A stretch of 64,000 bases of DNA from 'Nostoc azollae' 0708 (GTDB lineage: Bacteria; Cyanobacteriota; Cyanobacteriia; Cyanobacteriales; Nostocaceae), in NCBI RefSeq assembly GCF_000196515.1, contig NC_014248.1, forward strand, positions 2,287,001 to 2,351,000, given 5' to 3'. Below the pieces are notes generated by a model. The model saw only the letters and a list, made by a program, of their open reading frames with translations. It did no database searches and had not been told where the DNA came from. Position numbers and translations under genes: made by a program. This document shows positions 18,371 to 28,585 of the stretch, in pieces; within the stretch, counting starts at the first letter, position 1; the number at the start of each line of letters is the position of its first letter.

Positions 18371-21300
18371 CGGGACTTAAACAAAAATCAAGCCCAAATT
18401 TAGCCTAAACTGGCTTTATTAAGAAGGAAACACGTCCGGATTCAAGTTCAACCAATCAATAAATAGAAAAGATATGGCTGTTCTCAACACTTCTAAAGCT
18501 TCAGTAAAAGTATTCAACCCACCTTCCGTACCCTAACTCTCACAGATAGTAGTACACAAGAACTCAAGCTCCTTCAAGGAAGAAAAGGTTTAATGAGAAT
18601 AGTATGATTAAAATGGGAATAGAGTGAGAGAATAAAGTTCTGTAAACAAGATAAAAGAAAAGAAAATTTAATGATTTAAAAATTAAATTAGAACAGAAGA
18701 AGAAATGATGTAATGACAACAGGAGTTGTGGATAATTCTGTTGTGAAATAAAAGCTTCAAAAAATGGAAATTCAAAAACCTATACCATTTAGGCATCGTA
18801 GCAGGAATAATAGACGCCATAGGAGTAGTAGAAATAATCGTTGAAATTGGAGAGAAAGTGAGTCCGGGTCATGTAGTAAAAGCCATGATAATCAACGGGT
18901 TAGGATTTGTATAAAAACCCTTATATATGATATTTCCCTAAGATTTTGAAAAAATAGCCTGTGACCATCTAATAGGAGCAGGAGTAAAACCAGAATATCT
19001 CAAGGACGATAAACTGGGGAGAGTCATGGATAAACTATTTATAAAAGGATTGGATAGAATATTTTTTATTGTCGCCTTAAAAGCAGCCCAAAAATTTGGA
19101 GTATCCCTATGAGCAGGGGAGCTAGACTCATCATAAATGGACGTACATGGGCAATATAATACCAGCTTACTAGAAGTAATATTTGAGAGTCAAAAAGTAG
19201 GAAATAATCAAGAACTAGAAGAATTAACAGTAAAATCACCAAAAGAAATAACCATCACCTACGGTTATTCTGGTGACCATAGACCGGAGTTAAAACAGTT
19301 CATCATAGAAATGATATATTCAGGAGATAGAGACATACCAATATATATTTTCAATACTAGCATCGGGAAACCAAGCAGATTCATCATGCTTTGCTAAAAT
19401 AGCAGTAGAGTACCAACAACAATTAAAAGTTAACAGTCTCATAGTAGCAGACTGGGCCTTATATACAGAATCAAATCTAAAAATGATAAATGATGTCAGA
19501 TTTAAGCTGGTTATGTCCAGTGCCATTAAGCATAAAATCAGCACAATGATTAATATCAACATTACCAGAACCAGAATTTGTTGATGGTAACTTACCCCGA
19601 TATAAACTAGCTTCAAAAACAGTAAATTATCCAGGAATAGAACAAAGGTGGTTAGTAGTGCAAAGTCAAGAAAGAAGAGAATCAGACCTAGGTAAACTCT
19701 CACAAAAAATTACCAAGGCACAATCAAAAGCTGTGCAAGATTTGAAAAAGTTATCACCAGAAAAATTTGCTTGTGAGGCTGATGCTATCAAGGGGTTATC
19801 TAACCTATTCAAACAATTCAAATATCACCAAATTAACGAGAGTAAAGTTACCCAAATCAAATCTAAGAAAAGAGATAGGTCAGGAGAGATATCCTATGAA
19901 ATATCAGCTACATTCTCCCAGAATGAAAGTAAAATTAATACAGAATTTCTGAGGGCAGGGCGTTTTATTATTGCTACAAACCTTTTGGATTCCAATGAAC
20001 TTACCGATGACTCCATCTTGAGTGAATATAAAGCTCAATAGTCTTGCGAGAGAAGACCCATTATTTTTTGCAGACAGTATTTTCCTAAAAAGTCCAGAGA
20101 GAATAGAGTCCCTGGTAATGATTATGGTTTTATGTCTGCTGGTTTATACTTTAGCTTAACGACAAATTAGAACCGCTGTGAGAGAGTCTAGATCAAGAGT
20201 AGAAAATCAATTGGGCAAACCAACTGACCGCCCCACTTTACGCTGGATTTTTCCATGGTTTCAGTCTATTCATTTAGTTACTCTTAACCAAGAAGAACAC
20301 ATCTGTTACTGGGCTCAAGAGAGAGATTTCATTGTGAATATTTTACCATATCATTGTTTTCCCTACTATCAATTACTTACCTAATTCTTCTCTCTATTAA
20401 TTTAATTAATATCAGAAAATAACCTCATGTCTTTGATTGATAGCTCTACTTTACTATGTCAATAATTTCTTTTTTTACTTCAATCTATGAGTCTAAGTTA
20501 TGATTTATCTCTTGAATATCTTCATTTATCTGTTGACTCCTCTGGGCGGTGTTCTTTCTTATTGCTCCTTATTGAGAATAGCTTTTGATGCTATTTTTGG
20601 TGCTTTACTGTTTCTCCAATGCCTTTTTTCACTGCATATGTTTCTTTTTATGCTCCCTTGGATTTTTTCTCTCCGTAATTTCTCTCTGTGGAACTTTAGG
20701 GTGCCAAATGTGGGATTCAAAGGTTTCTTAGCCCACTTTGGTCTTAACTCTCCAGTCCACTGATGGCAAAGAATAAAAGTGTAGGCACAGAAAACCAAAA
20801 TAAAATGGCGCAGCGCAGTCAACTGCTGTTATATCGAACTTGATATTCGTTGAGTCCTAACCATCCCTTGGCTTCCCTGTAAACAACTACTACCCAATTT
20901 CTTTGAGAATATGTATCAACTATCCATTGGGGTGTGATCATTGATGAAGAAATATTGGTAATAAAGTAGTCCATATCAGTGGCTTGAGAGAAAGTAGAAC
21001 CGTTGATGAGGATAGCAATATTGCCCTTTCCAGTTAAGGGTGATATTTCTACTTCTTTAGTTACTACCCATAATGTTTTGGGTTTATCTAACTCCAGTTT
21101 AATTTCTGTAAAAGCCTCTTGGGGTAAACTTTGTGCTAATTCATCTAACCTAATTATTTGTGGACTATCCTCTTAGTCACTGGCAAGGACTTTAGGATTT
21201 TTACCTAATCCTCCTAAATACTTTCAATTCCGATTTCCTATCTTTAATAAGAAAGATGTATTGTGGCCATATCCAGCATCTATAATTACTATTCCTGGTT

Positions 21301-21934
21301 GATAACCACGGCTTAAGGTCAGATCTATTAATTTAATTCCTAACTCAGGTTTATTCTCAAATATAGGGTCTTGTTTCCCTTTGGGTCAAGAATCACCGTG
21401 GTGATATAACTCCATATGTAATGCTAAGCTTTTACTGCCATCATATAGATGTGTTATTACTACTACTATTCCATTATCCCTTTTCCCAATTTCTCCAATA
21501 TATTTTCTTCCTACTCCATCCTTAAAATTCCCCCTTTTTCTATGGTCATAATCATGAATTATTAAGCTAAATCCTCTGGTGATTCTCCTCTGACTACACT
21601 TGTTCATAATCTTTAAGCGACGCTCATTCACTTGGGAACTGGACCAAGGTCCTTCAGTTAAAAAGTGGTGTAATCGGTGGTAGGTCACACCTAGGGCATT
21701 CTCTGCCATTTGAAATAGGTTTCTTCTCTCACTTTCACCTAATAATCCCCCTAAATAATGTCTAAAGTCTCTTTTTTCCCCTTGGTGAGGAAATACATTA
21801 TCAAATGACACCATCTTTCAAACCATGGTGCCATTGCTGGGGCAGTGGTTTCTTTCATCAGCTTCTTTTAACGTGAAAGCTACACCGAAACCGCACCATA
21901 CTCCTTTTTACTCTTAACTTTTGTTTAAGTCCCG
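18371..21934 (-). mobile_element. IS701-like element, copy 2, carrying a nested IS1634-like element
   Basis: Ends CGGGACTTAAAC (18371) and GTTTAAGTCCCG (21934), flanked by perfect CTAA duplications (18367-18370, 21935-21938). Without the nested element and its 6-bp duplication it is about 1361 bp, equal to copy 3 at 49460-50822. The transposase on the minus strand starts in the 21814-21386 frame (MVSFDNVFPHQGEKRDFRHY, LIIHDYDHRKRGNFKDGVGR) and runs to 18480, with a stop near 21387 and further lesions. Confidence 0.85.
18518..20714 (+). mobile_element. IS1634-like element, copy 1, nested in IS701-like copy 2
   Basis: 2197 bp with ends CCCACCTTCCGTACCCTAA and its imperfect inverted partner (TTAGGGTGCCAAATGTGGG), flanked by ATTCAA at 18512-18517 and 20715-20720. 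The DUF4277/IS1634 transposase is seen in pieces: VAGIIDAIGVVEIIVEIGEK, LGRVMDKLFIKGLDRIFF, YGYSGDHRPELKQFIIEM and PGIEQRWLVVQSQERRESDL. In-frame stops and at least one frameshift are shared with copies 2 and 3; this copy also has a deletion near 20040. Confidence 0.85.
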
Positions 21935-22486
21935 CTAATCAAAATATAGATGATCAGGAAATTTTGCAACGCTTGGAAACAACATTAGAAGGAATAGTTC
22001 GTGATTTAGTAGGTAGAGTAGTACTATAAAGTATAGTAGCTACAGCACTTGATGAAGCTGATGTTCCTTATAAACGAGAGAAGGAATACAAGTATTTAGA
22101 AGGAGTGATATATGATTTTAGATTCGGATTTTATTGTACCTTCTGAAAATGAACCTGAAGCATTTATAGAAGTGAGAGAATTATCATCTAGACATGCATC
22201 TTTATATGCTAAAGATAAAATATTTCCAGCTATTACTTGGAAAGGTAAGAACAAATATATTCTTGCTCTACTAATAGCAGACACAGAATGGACAGCAGAA
22301 ACATTGCGAATTATCGCAAATATTTTTGATTATCTTGTAACTATTAAGGCAGTTTCTTCAGTGGCAAATTCTATAGCTGAATATTTGCAAGGAGATCAAT
22401 CAAAGTTGCAATGGGTGATTGATTTTCCAATTAAACCCGCAAATGAAGAAGTTACGATCCAGCAGGAAGAAATACGAGAATATTAA

Positions 22487-22908
22487 ATTCTTGCTCCTTC
22501 AGTACTAATATGCGAAATCTAGCAAAAAATCTCACAAAACCTAACCATGTATTAAGCTTAAGGTATAATTTTTAACATTATTTCAAAATAGTACTTCTTT
22601 CCTCCGTTCCCTGTTAAGAGTTCCCACTTTCAGACTGGTAATTTACCATAACAAGTACGGTAGAGTCGTTCTTTCTTAGTAGGAGCAGCTTTAATGGGAT
22701 ACTCTGAGGTCAGATCCGGTGATCAGATCCGGTAGAGCAAAAATTTCCCACAAAGAAAAATACACAAAAAGATATAAGTTTATGGGTTTGTGCGATCGCT
22801 GATTCTGATATTTTAGAAGTTTAAATATCTGGTCATGTTTTAAGGCCTCCCCATGGAAGTTTTAATTACAGCCAGCACAATTGATTGAATATTCAAACAT
22901 TTACAGTT
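22487..22908. other. Intergenic region upstream of lysC
   Basis: 422 bp with a HIP1 octamer at 22793-22800 and a short direct repeat of GATCCGGTAGAG/GATCCGGTGATCA around 22710-22735. The lysC promoter should lie here. I see no gene. Confidence 0.45.
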
Positions 22909-24708
22909 ATGGCCCTTATAGTTCAGAAATACGGTGGTTCATCTGTTGGTTCTGTAGAACGTATCCAAGCGGTTGCAAAGCGGGTTTACAAAACTGTGCA
23001 AGCAGGAAATTCCGTTGTCGTAGTCGTTTCCGCGATGGGAAAAACCACCGATGGACTGGTGAAACTAGCCAATGAAATCTCTAAAAGTCCTAACCGTCGG
23101 GAAATGGATATGCTGCTTTCCACTGGGGAGCAAGTCACGATCGCTTTATTGAGTATGGCTTTGCAGGAAATTGGACAAGCGGCAATTTCTATGACTGGCG
23201 CTCAGGTAGGAATTGTTACCGAAGCTGAACACACCCGCGCTCGGATTTTGCATATTGAAACAGGGCGTTTGATGGGGCAGATTAATTTAGGTAAAGTGGT
23301 TGTTGTGGCTGGATTCCAAGGTATTTCTAGCGCTAGAAAAATGGAAATTACTACTTTGGGACGTGGTGGTTCTGACACTTCTGCAGTAGCTTTGGCAGCG
23401 GCATTAGGGGCAAATTTCTGTGAAATTTATACAGATGTACCAGGTATTTTAACTACAGACCCCCGCCTTGTCCCAGAAGCCCAGTTGATGACAGAAATCA
23501 CCTGTGATGAAATGCTGGAACTAGCTAGTTTAGGTGCGAAAGTATTACATCCCCGTGCGGTGGAAATAGCGAGGAATTATGGTGTGCCTTTGGTGGTCCG
23601 CTCAAGTTGGACCGATCAACCAGGGACTTGGGTCACAACTTCCAGAACTCAAGAGCGATCGCTCGTCAATTTAGAATTAGCTCGTCCTGTGGATGCGATA
23701 GAATTTGATATAAACCAGGCTAAATTCTCTTTGCTGCGTGTACCAGATAAGCCGGGAGTGGCAGCGCGGTTATTTGGGGAAATTTCCCGGCAAAATGTTG
23801 ATGTAGATTTGATTATTCAGTCAATTCATGAAGGTAATACTAATGATATTGCTTTCACAGTAAATACACATATATTAAAACGCGATGAAGCTATAGCAGC
23901 CTCTATTGCCCCGGCTTTGAGAAGTCAACCTAATTCAGATGAAGCTGAAGTTTTAGTAGAAAGTAATACAGCCAAAGTGAGTATTTCTGGGGCGGGAATG
24001 ATTGGCCGTCCTGGTGTGGCTGCCAAGATATTTGCTACCTTAGCGCAAGCTAAAGTAAATATTCAAATGATTTCTACCAGTGAAGTGAAAGTGAGTTGCT
24101 TGGTAGATGCGACAGATTGCGATCGCGCTATTGTTGCTCTCTGTAACGCTTTTGAAATTACTGCTTCCCCCGCTGTCCTTGCTTCCCCAACTCCTGAATC
24201 TCCTGCTGTGCGTGGTGTTGCTTTAGATATGAATCAAGCGCGGTTAGCAATTCGCCAAGTTCCAGATCAACCAGGGATGGCTGCAAAATTGTTTGGATTA
24301 TTGGCAGAATATAACATCAGCGTGGATATGATTATTCAGTCCCAACGCTGCCGGGTAGTGGATGGTGTAACACGTCGGGATATTGCCTTTACTGTGGCTA
24401 GGATGGATGTAGAAAACGCCCAACAAAAATTAACCCAAGTAGCAGATGAACTAGGATGGGGTGAAGTAGTTTTAGATAATGCGATCGCCAAAGTCAGTAT
24501 CGTTGGTTCTGGGATGGTAGGACAACCAGGTATTGCAGCCAAAATGTTTACAGCTTTAGCAGAAAATAAAATTAACATCCAAATGATTGCTACTTCGGAA
24601 ATTAAAATTAGTTGTGTTGTGGGACAAGATGAAGGTGTCAAAGCTTTACAAGTCATTCATACAGCTTTTGATTTAGCTGGTAGTGAAAAATTTGTAGTCC
24701 CAGTGTGA
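22909..24708 (+). CDS. lysC: Aspartate kinase with four ACT domains
   Basis: Phosphorylates aspartate, the first step to lysine, methionine and threonine. The kinase domain (about residues 1-240) opens with VQKYGGSSVG and holds LGRGGSDTSAVALAAALGA and EIYTDVPGILTTDPR. The C-terminal half contains two pairs of ACT domains (about 260-420 and 440-595; FSLLRVPDKPGVAARLFGEI and AKVSIVGSGMVGQPGIAAKM are the starts of paired units), the tandem arrangement typical of cyanobacterial LysC and used for feedback control by lysine and threonine. I use the ATG at 22909 (MALIVQKYGG); an upstream in-frame TTG at 22885 adds eight non-conserved residues. No truncation. Confidence 0.94.
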   Translation: MALIVQKYGGSSVGSVERIQAVAKRVYKTVQAGNSVVVVVSAMGKTTDGLVKLANEISKSPNRREMDMLLSTGEQVTIALLSMALQEIGQAAISMTGAQVGIVTEAEHTRARILHIETGRLMGQINLGKVVVVAGFQGISSARKMEITTLGRGGSDTSAVALAAALGANFCEIYTDVPGILTTDPRLVPEAQLMTEITCDEMLELASLGAKVLHPRAVEIARNYGVPLVVRSSWTDQPGTWVTTSRTQERSLVNLELARPVDAIEFDINQAKFSLLRVPDKPGVAARLFGEISRQNVDVDLIIQSIHEGNTNDIAFTVNTHILKRDEAIAASIAPALRSQPNSDEAEVLVESNTAKVSISGAGMIGRPGVAAKIFATLAQAKVNIQMISTSEVKVSCLVDATDCDRAIVALCNAFEITASPAVLASPTPESPAVRGVALDMNQARLAIRQVPDQPGMAAKLFGLLAEYNISVDMIIQSQRCRVVDGVTRRDIAFTVARMDVENAQQKLTQVADELGWGEVVLDNAIAKVSIVGSGMVGQPGIAAKMFTALAENKINIQMIATSEIKISCVVGQDEGVKALQVIHTAFDLAGSEKFVVPV

Positions 24709-24721
24709 AAATAGATAGCAA

Positions 24722-26185
24722 CTATGAAAGAGGTGTAGGAGTTAGGGTGCTGGGTGTAGAAAACCCTAACTTTAATGTAAAAGCAGTCTCACCAATAAAT
24801 GTATCATCTAACTGCAAATCTCCGTTATGAGCGCGGGCTATTTCCCGTGATAAACTCAATCCTAACCCAATACCTTCAATTTGGCGATTGTGTGACAAAT
24901 CACCACGATAAAAACGCTCAAATAATCTTTCCTTATCCTGGGGAGAAATGTCTTGAGAACTATTGGTGACAGTTAAATAAACTAAATTATTTTTATGTTG
25001 GCAATCAATTCTTAACCATCCAGAAGGAACATTATATTTAATGGCATTGCTAATCAAATTTTGGATAATTTGAGTTAGTAAATCTTTGTCTGCTTTGACC
25101 CATAAATCAGCAGCAATATTTGTTTCCACCTGCAAATCAGGAGCAAGAATTTCTATATCTTCAATAAGATCTGCTAAAATTTTTGATACATCCACATCAA
25201 TTTGATATAATTGCATTTGCCCAGCATCAGCTAAAGATAATAACAGTAGTTTTCTGACAATCGAACTTAAACGTCTGACTTCATTAATTAGGTTACTTAA
25301 ACTTTGCTGAAGTTGGGAGGCGGGTTCAGCTTTTTGTAAAGCTAACTCTAATTCTCCTTGTAAAATTGCTAATGGTGTTTTCAGTTCATGTGCTGCATCT
25401 CCACTAAACCGGGATGCTTGTTGAAAACTGCGTTCTAAACGTTCCATCATTTGATTGAAAACTCCAATTAGTTCGATGAACTCAACATCAGTTGTACCCA
25501 TAGGAATGCGCTGACTTAGTCCTTTGACTGTTACACCGCGAATAGTTGTGGTTACTTTACGGATGGGTTGTAAAGCTGTTCCTGACAACCACCAAGCTGC
25601 GATCGCTACTAAAATTAGTACAATTGGGACTGCAATCGAAAAAACGTTGCGAATCACACTCATTTCGCGGTCAATTTCACTTAGACTAATAGCAATAATC
25701 AAACGGTGATGAGGGGATGTGATCACACCAATTCGCCAAACTTCCTGGTATGTTTGCTTTGTGGAGACTTGAGAAAGTTTCATTGGTGGTGGTAAAGGTG
25801 GTAATTGATTTGGAATCAGAAATTGTCGTTGCTGTCTCGGTGGTAATGGTGGTGGAAACGGCTGACAATTTAATTCAGACTGTGGTGAACATAGTATTGT
25901 TGAATTTAAATCAGATGGCCAATTATTTGATTGATATAATGTTTCTCCATCTCTATCTACTACTAATAAAGCCGTTGATTTCTGTAAAGTATTATCAAAT
26001 CTGGGTGGACGAGTGTTATTTGCTAATAACTGGCTTTTGATTTCTGCATCAAGCGCGTCAACTTTTGTTTTATAAATCAGCAAGCAAGAGGCAAAACCAA
26101 ATCCTATCAATGCACTACCAGCGAGTGAGGCTGACAGTAAAGCAATGCGAAGACGAAATGAACGAATTTTCAAATTAAACTCCAT
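24722..26185 (-). CDS. Membrane sensor histidine kinase, metal/envelope-stress type
   Basis: About 487 residues. A first membrane helix (near residues 15-35) is followed by a periplasmic loop of about 140 residues with a Pro-rich segment (PFPPPLPPRQQ), then a second helix (near 190-205), HAMP, HisKA with DAAHELKTPLAIL, and HATPase_c with NLISNAIKYN and GIGLGLS. It lies 41 bp after the response regulator gene at 26227-26916 and probably shares its transcript. The divergent Spy/CpxP-like gene points to an envelope or metal-stress circuit. The C-terminal tail STPSTLTPTPLS comes from a repeat sequence found between genes elsewhere. ATG 26185 is preferred over TTG 26200. Confidence 0.88.
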   Translation of the reverse strand: MEFNLKIRSFRLRIALLSASLAGSALIGFGFASCLLIYKTKVDALDAEIKSQLLANNTRPPRFDNTLQKSTALLVVDRDGETLYQSNNWPSDLNSTILCSPQSELNCQPFPPPLPPRQQRQFLIPNQLPPLPPPMKLSQVSTKQTYQEVWRIGVITSPHHRLIIAISLSEIDREMSVIRNVFSIAVPIVLILVAIAAWWLSGTALQPIRKVTTTIRGVTVKGLSQRIPMGTTDVEFIELIGVFNQMMERLERSFQQASRFSGDAAHELKTPLAILQGELELALQKAEPASQLQQSLSNLINEVRRLSSIVRKLLLLSLADAGQMQLYQIDVDVSKILADLIEDIEILAPDLQVETNIAADLWVKADKDLLTQIIQNLISNAIKYNVPSGWLRIDCQHKNNLVYLTVTNSSQDISPQDKERLFERFYRGDLSHNRQIEGIGLGLSLSREIARAHNGDLQLDDTFIGETAFTLKLGFSTPSTLTPTPLS

Positions 26186-26226
26186 ATATTTTGTATTCAA
26201 AAAAGCATGAACATCTCTTTTTTCTG

Positions 26227-26916
26227 TCAGATATCACCTATTTTTCCTGATTTACGAAATAAATAACCAACACTACGCACGCTATCAATCCAACTATCAC
26301 CTGCGACTTTTTCAATTTTTTTTCGCAATCTTTGTACGCAAACATCGACTAAATTAGTATTAGGATTGAAATCATAACCCCAAACGTGTTCGAGAATTTG
26401 TGTCCGGGTAAATACCCTACCAGGAGAACGCATTAAATATTCTAATAAGTTAAATTCACGAGTAGTTAATTCTACTAATTGATAATTACAGGTTACTTCG
26501 CGGGTAATCCGATCTAATGCAAGAGAACCGACGCGGAGGATGTTTTGACGTTCTCCAGATATGCGACGAATAACTGCATGAATTCTGGCTATTAATTCTT
26601 CAACAAAAAACGGTTTGGATAAGTAATCATCTGCACCTAAATTTAATCCTTCTAGCCGATCATCTAGTTCATTACGAGCAGTTAATAATATTACTGGTAA
26701 ATTACGTCCAGCGCGACGCAAGCTTTTCAAAATTGCTAGTCCGTCTTTGCCTGGTAACATGATATCTAGTACAATAACATCATATTCGTTTTCCATTGCC
26801 CGGTAATAACCTTCATCGCCATTATCAATATAATCGACAACAAAACCTTGTTCTTTCAATCCTGCACAGACGAAGTTGGCAATTTTCGCTTCGTCTTCGA
26901 TGTACAAAATGTGCAT
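26227..26916 (-). CDS. OmpR/PhoB-type response regulator
   Basis: 229 residues. Receiver 1-118 with D7/E8/D9 region (YIEDEA), phospho-acceptor D51 in LDIMLPGKDG, T79 and K101 in SKPF. The C-terminal winged-helix DNA-binding domain (about 125-222) has LTTREFNLLEYLMRSPGRVF and TNLVDVCVQRLRKKIE. It resembles the CusR/CopR/RppA subgroup. It precedes its kinase on the minus strand, and the likely target, a Spy/CpxP-like gene, is transcribed divergently from 27253. A miniature element (27004-27126) now sits between them in the probable promoter region. Confidence 0.9.
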   Translation of the reverse strand: MHILYIEDEAKIANFVCAGLKEQGFVVDYIDNGDEGYYRAMENEYDVIVLDIMLPGKDGLAILKSLRRAGRNLPVILLTARNELDDRLEGLNLGADDYLSKPFFVEELIARIHAVIRRISGERQNILRVGSLALDRITREVTCNYQLVELTTREFNLLEYLMRSPGRVFTRTQILEHVWGYDFNPNTNLVDVCVQRLRKKIEKVAGDSWIDSVRSVGYLFRKSGKIGDI

Positions 26917-27003
26917 ATAACAGTCCTGTTTAACTCGTGTAGGGGTTAAGTAATGCGCTTTACATTTACGGGTGTATGATTTCTATAGTTTCATGATTTA
27001 CAT

Positions 27004-27126
27004 GACTTACGCAACTGGCATATTATTCATTAAGGTACATCAGACCTATAACTTGGTTAGTATCAAAAGATTTTCTACATCTGACCCACCCTACAAGAAA
27101 CAATGAGTATGACACTTGCGTAAGTC
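27004..27126. mobile_element. Miniature element with GACTTACGCAA ends
   Basis: 123 bp bounded by perfect 11-bp inverted repeats GACTTACGCAA (27004-27014) and TTGCGTAAGTC (27116-27126), too short to encode a transposase. It lies in the region expected to contain the promoters of the divergent response regulator and Spy/CpxP-like gene. Its ends match a TIR type that is frequent in cyanobacterial non-autonomous elements. Confidence 0.6.
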
Positions 27127-27252
27127 CTAATTTATTCATTTATTCTAATTCTCTGGGATTTTAAGAAGAATTACAAATTTGTAATTTAACTGCATATTTA
27201 TCTGTAATTCTTGGCTGCTGAAATTAAGAACATCAACCAATTGAGCAGAAAG

Positions 27253-27792
27253 ATGATGAATCCACGTAATTTTTTTTTGATAGGTGCAGTATCAATTTTA
27301 ATCCCTATTAGTAGTGTGCTAGCAGTAACCAAAACCCACTCAGCACCGATTATTGCACAAGGAACACAGAATCAACGACCAGATCGTGAAGGAGAACCAA
27401 GTGATGGTTTTGCTCCCCCTCCTCCTAGTGGTGGTAGAGGTGAACAAAGAGGTAATGGAGAACTACCTTGGGCTAAGGAAATTAATCTTTCTAGTGAACA
27501 AGAAGCACAAATTAAGCAACTTCATGAAAAAGGTAAAAAAGATACTAAATCCCTAAGTTCACAATTAATGGAAGCTCATAAACAAATGCGATCACTGTTT
27601 GCAAGTGGTGCTTCTCCAGAAAAGTTACGCAAACAATACCAAACAGTCCAAGGGTTACGTCAAAAACTTGATAATAAACGTTTTGAAATGATGTTAGCTG
27701 AACGACAAGTTTTAACAGCACAACAGCGTAACCAGTTAGGGAAATTAATGGAGCAGCGTCAGGTGAGGAAACGGCAATTACAACTGAGGTAA
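27253..27792 (+). CDS. Spy/CpxP-like periplasmic protein
   Basis: About 179 residues. The N-terminal signal peptide (NFFLIGAVSILIPISSVLA) is followed by a Pro/Gly-rich linker (about 55-75, APPPPSGGRGEQRG) and a charged, all-helical domain with two LTxxQ-like motifs: NLSSEQEAQIKQLHEKGKK and VLTAQQRNQLGKLMEQRQ. Spy/CpxP proteins are periplasmic chaperones or inhibitors of sensor kinases, often induced by metals or envelope damage. Divergent orientation to the two-component pair supports feedback onto that kinase. I use ATG 27253, where the signal peptide begins; the upstream TTG 27211 adds a non-signal extension. Confidence 0.8.
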   Translation: MMNPRNFFLIGAVSILIPISSVLAVTKTHSAPIIAQGTQNQRPDREGEPSDGFAPPPPSGGRGEQRGNGELPWAKEINLSSEQEAQIKQLHEKGKKDTKSLSSQLMEAHKQMRSLFASGASPEKLRKQYQTVQGLRQKLDNKRFEMMLAERQVLTAQQRNQLGKLMEQRQVRKRQLQLR

Positions 27793-27829
27793 TCGTAATG
27801 TAAATAGACTACTTTGGTTTAAACTGCTG

Positions 27830-28361
27830 CTGACTTCTAGTGTTCCGTGGTGTGCGATCGCGATTGGTTGCCTATAGGTAATCCTATGCCAGAACCGCCA
27901 GTATTACGAGAGCGATCGCAATTCACCCACCAAAATCTAGCAAAGATTTGTGTATGATGTTCCGGTGCTATTGGCACACCTATATCTTCAACTTGAATAG
28001 TAGCTTGATGGAGATTACTATCTGAAATTATCTTTACTTCCCCACCACCTAAGGTATATTAAACTGCACCTAAAACTAAATTAGATAAAAACCGATATAC
28101 TTGTTCTTCATCACCTACCTAATATATTGATTTTTTCCTGTCTAATTTGAGTTGTCAAAACTGGCTGTTTTAAAGTTGGTTCTATTCTGTCATGAAGTTT
28201 ACCCGCAACCGATTTGAATTTTTCATTTATGCAACCCAATGGGCATGAGCTATAGCCTCATATAACCCAAATCCACATAAACTAAGAATCACTCCCATCA
28301 TAGCAGTATACCAAAGAGCCAAACGCCATCTTGTTAATTTAAAAAGTTGACTATGATTCAT
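27830..28361 (-). pseudogene. rppB: RppB-like sensor histidine kinase remnant
   Basis: The 5' end at 28361 reads FKLTRWRLALWYTAMMGVIL and LCGFGLYEAIAHAHWVA, the first membrane segment of cyanobacterial RppB-type kinases. After about 40 codons the frame is lost and the periplasmic, HAMP and most HisKA sequence is missing or garbled. The far end (27960-27840) retains pieces of the catalytic domain, including RNTGGSGIGLPI-like codons spread over two frames. RppA/RppB (NrsR/NrsS in Synechocystis) regulate nickel or photosynthesis genes. Non-functional. Confidence 0.65.
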
Positions 28362-28585
28362 AAATTGATAATTTTTAGCTTGGGTCACAACCTAACACTG
28401 CTTAATATTCCTGTAGAAGATAGTCCTACGTAAGAATTCAGGAGTCAGAATGTTTGACAAGTTGGTTAATTATCAAATCAAATAGGAATTTTTGGCGTTA
28501 GCCTGAAAAACCTGAATACTTACATTCCTACATCTATTATAAATTTAAACGACAACCAATACCATACACAGTTTGGATTAAAGTA

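Larger units (their letters stand above)
18259..22486 (+). pseudogene. Unrecognised gene split by nested insertion; possible nuclease
   Basis: The 5' part (18259-18370) is cut by the IS701-like element. After removing it and one CTAA copy, a frame continues NSNRTNQNIDDQEILQRLET, LEGIVRDLVGRVV, stop, ATALDEADVPYKREKEYKYL, then shifts by a small indel near 22120 into DFIVPSENEPEAFIEVREL and SSRHASLYAKDKIFPAITWK (22112-22486). The acidic residue followed by IEVR and a conserved RHASLYAKDK stretch could be a PD-(D/E)XK nuclease core, but this is a guess. The 3' fragment of 124 codons is still open and may be translated from ATG 22112. Confidence 0.5.

Noticed and set aside
19320-19703. 127-codon hydrophobic ORF on the minus strand
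   Set aside because: Antisense to the IS1634-like transposase; membrane-like only because of the AT-rich complement.
20500-20763. 87-codon ORF, repeated at 32636
   Set aside because: Part of the IS1634-like 3' region in both places and overlapping the IS701-like sequence in one; no independent support.
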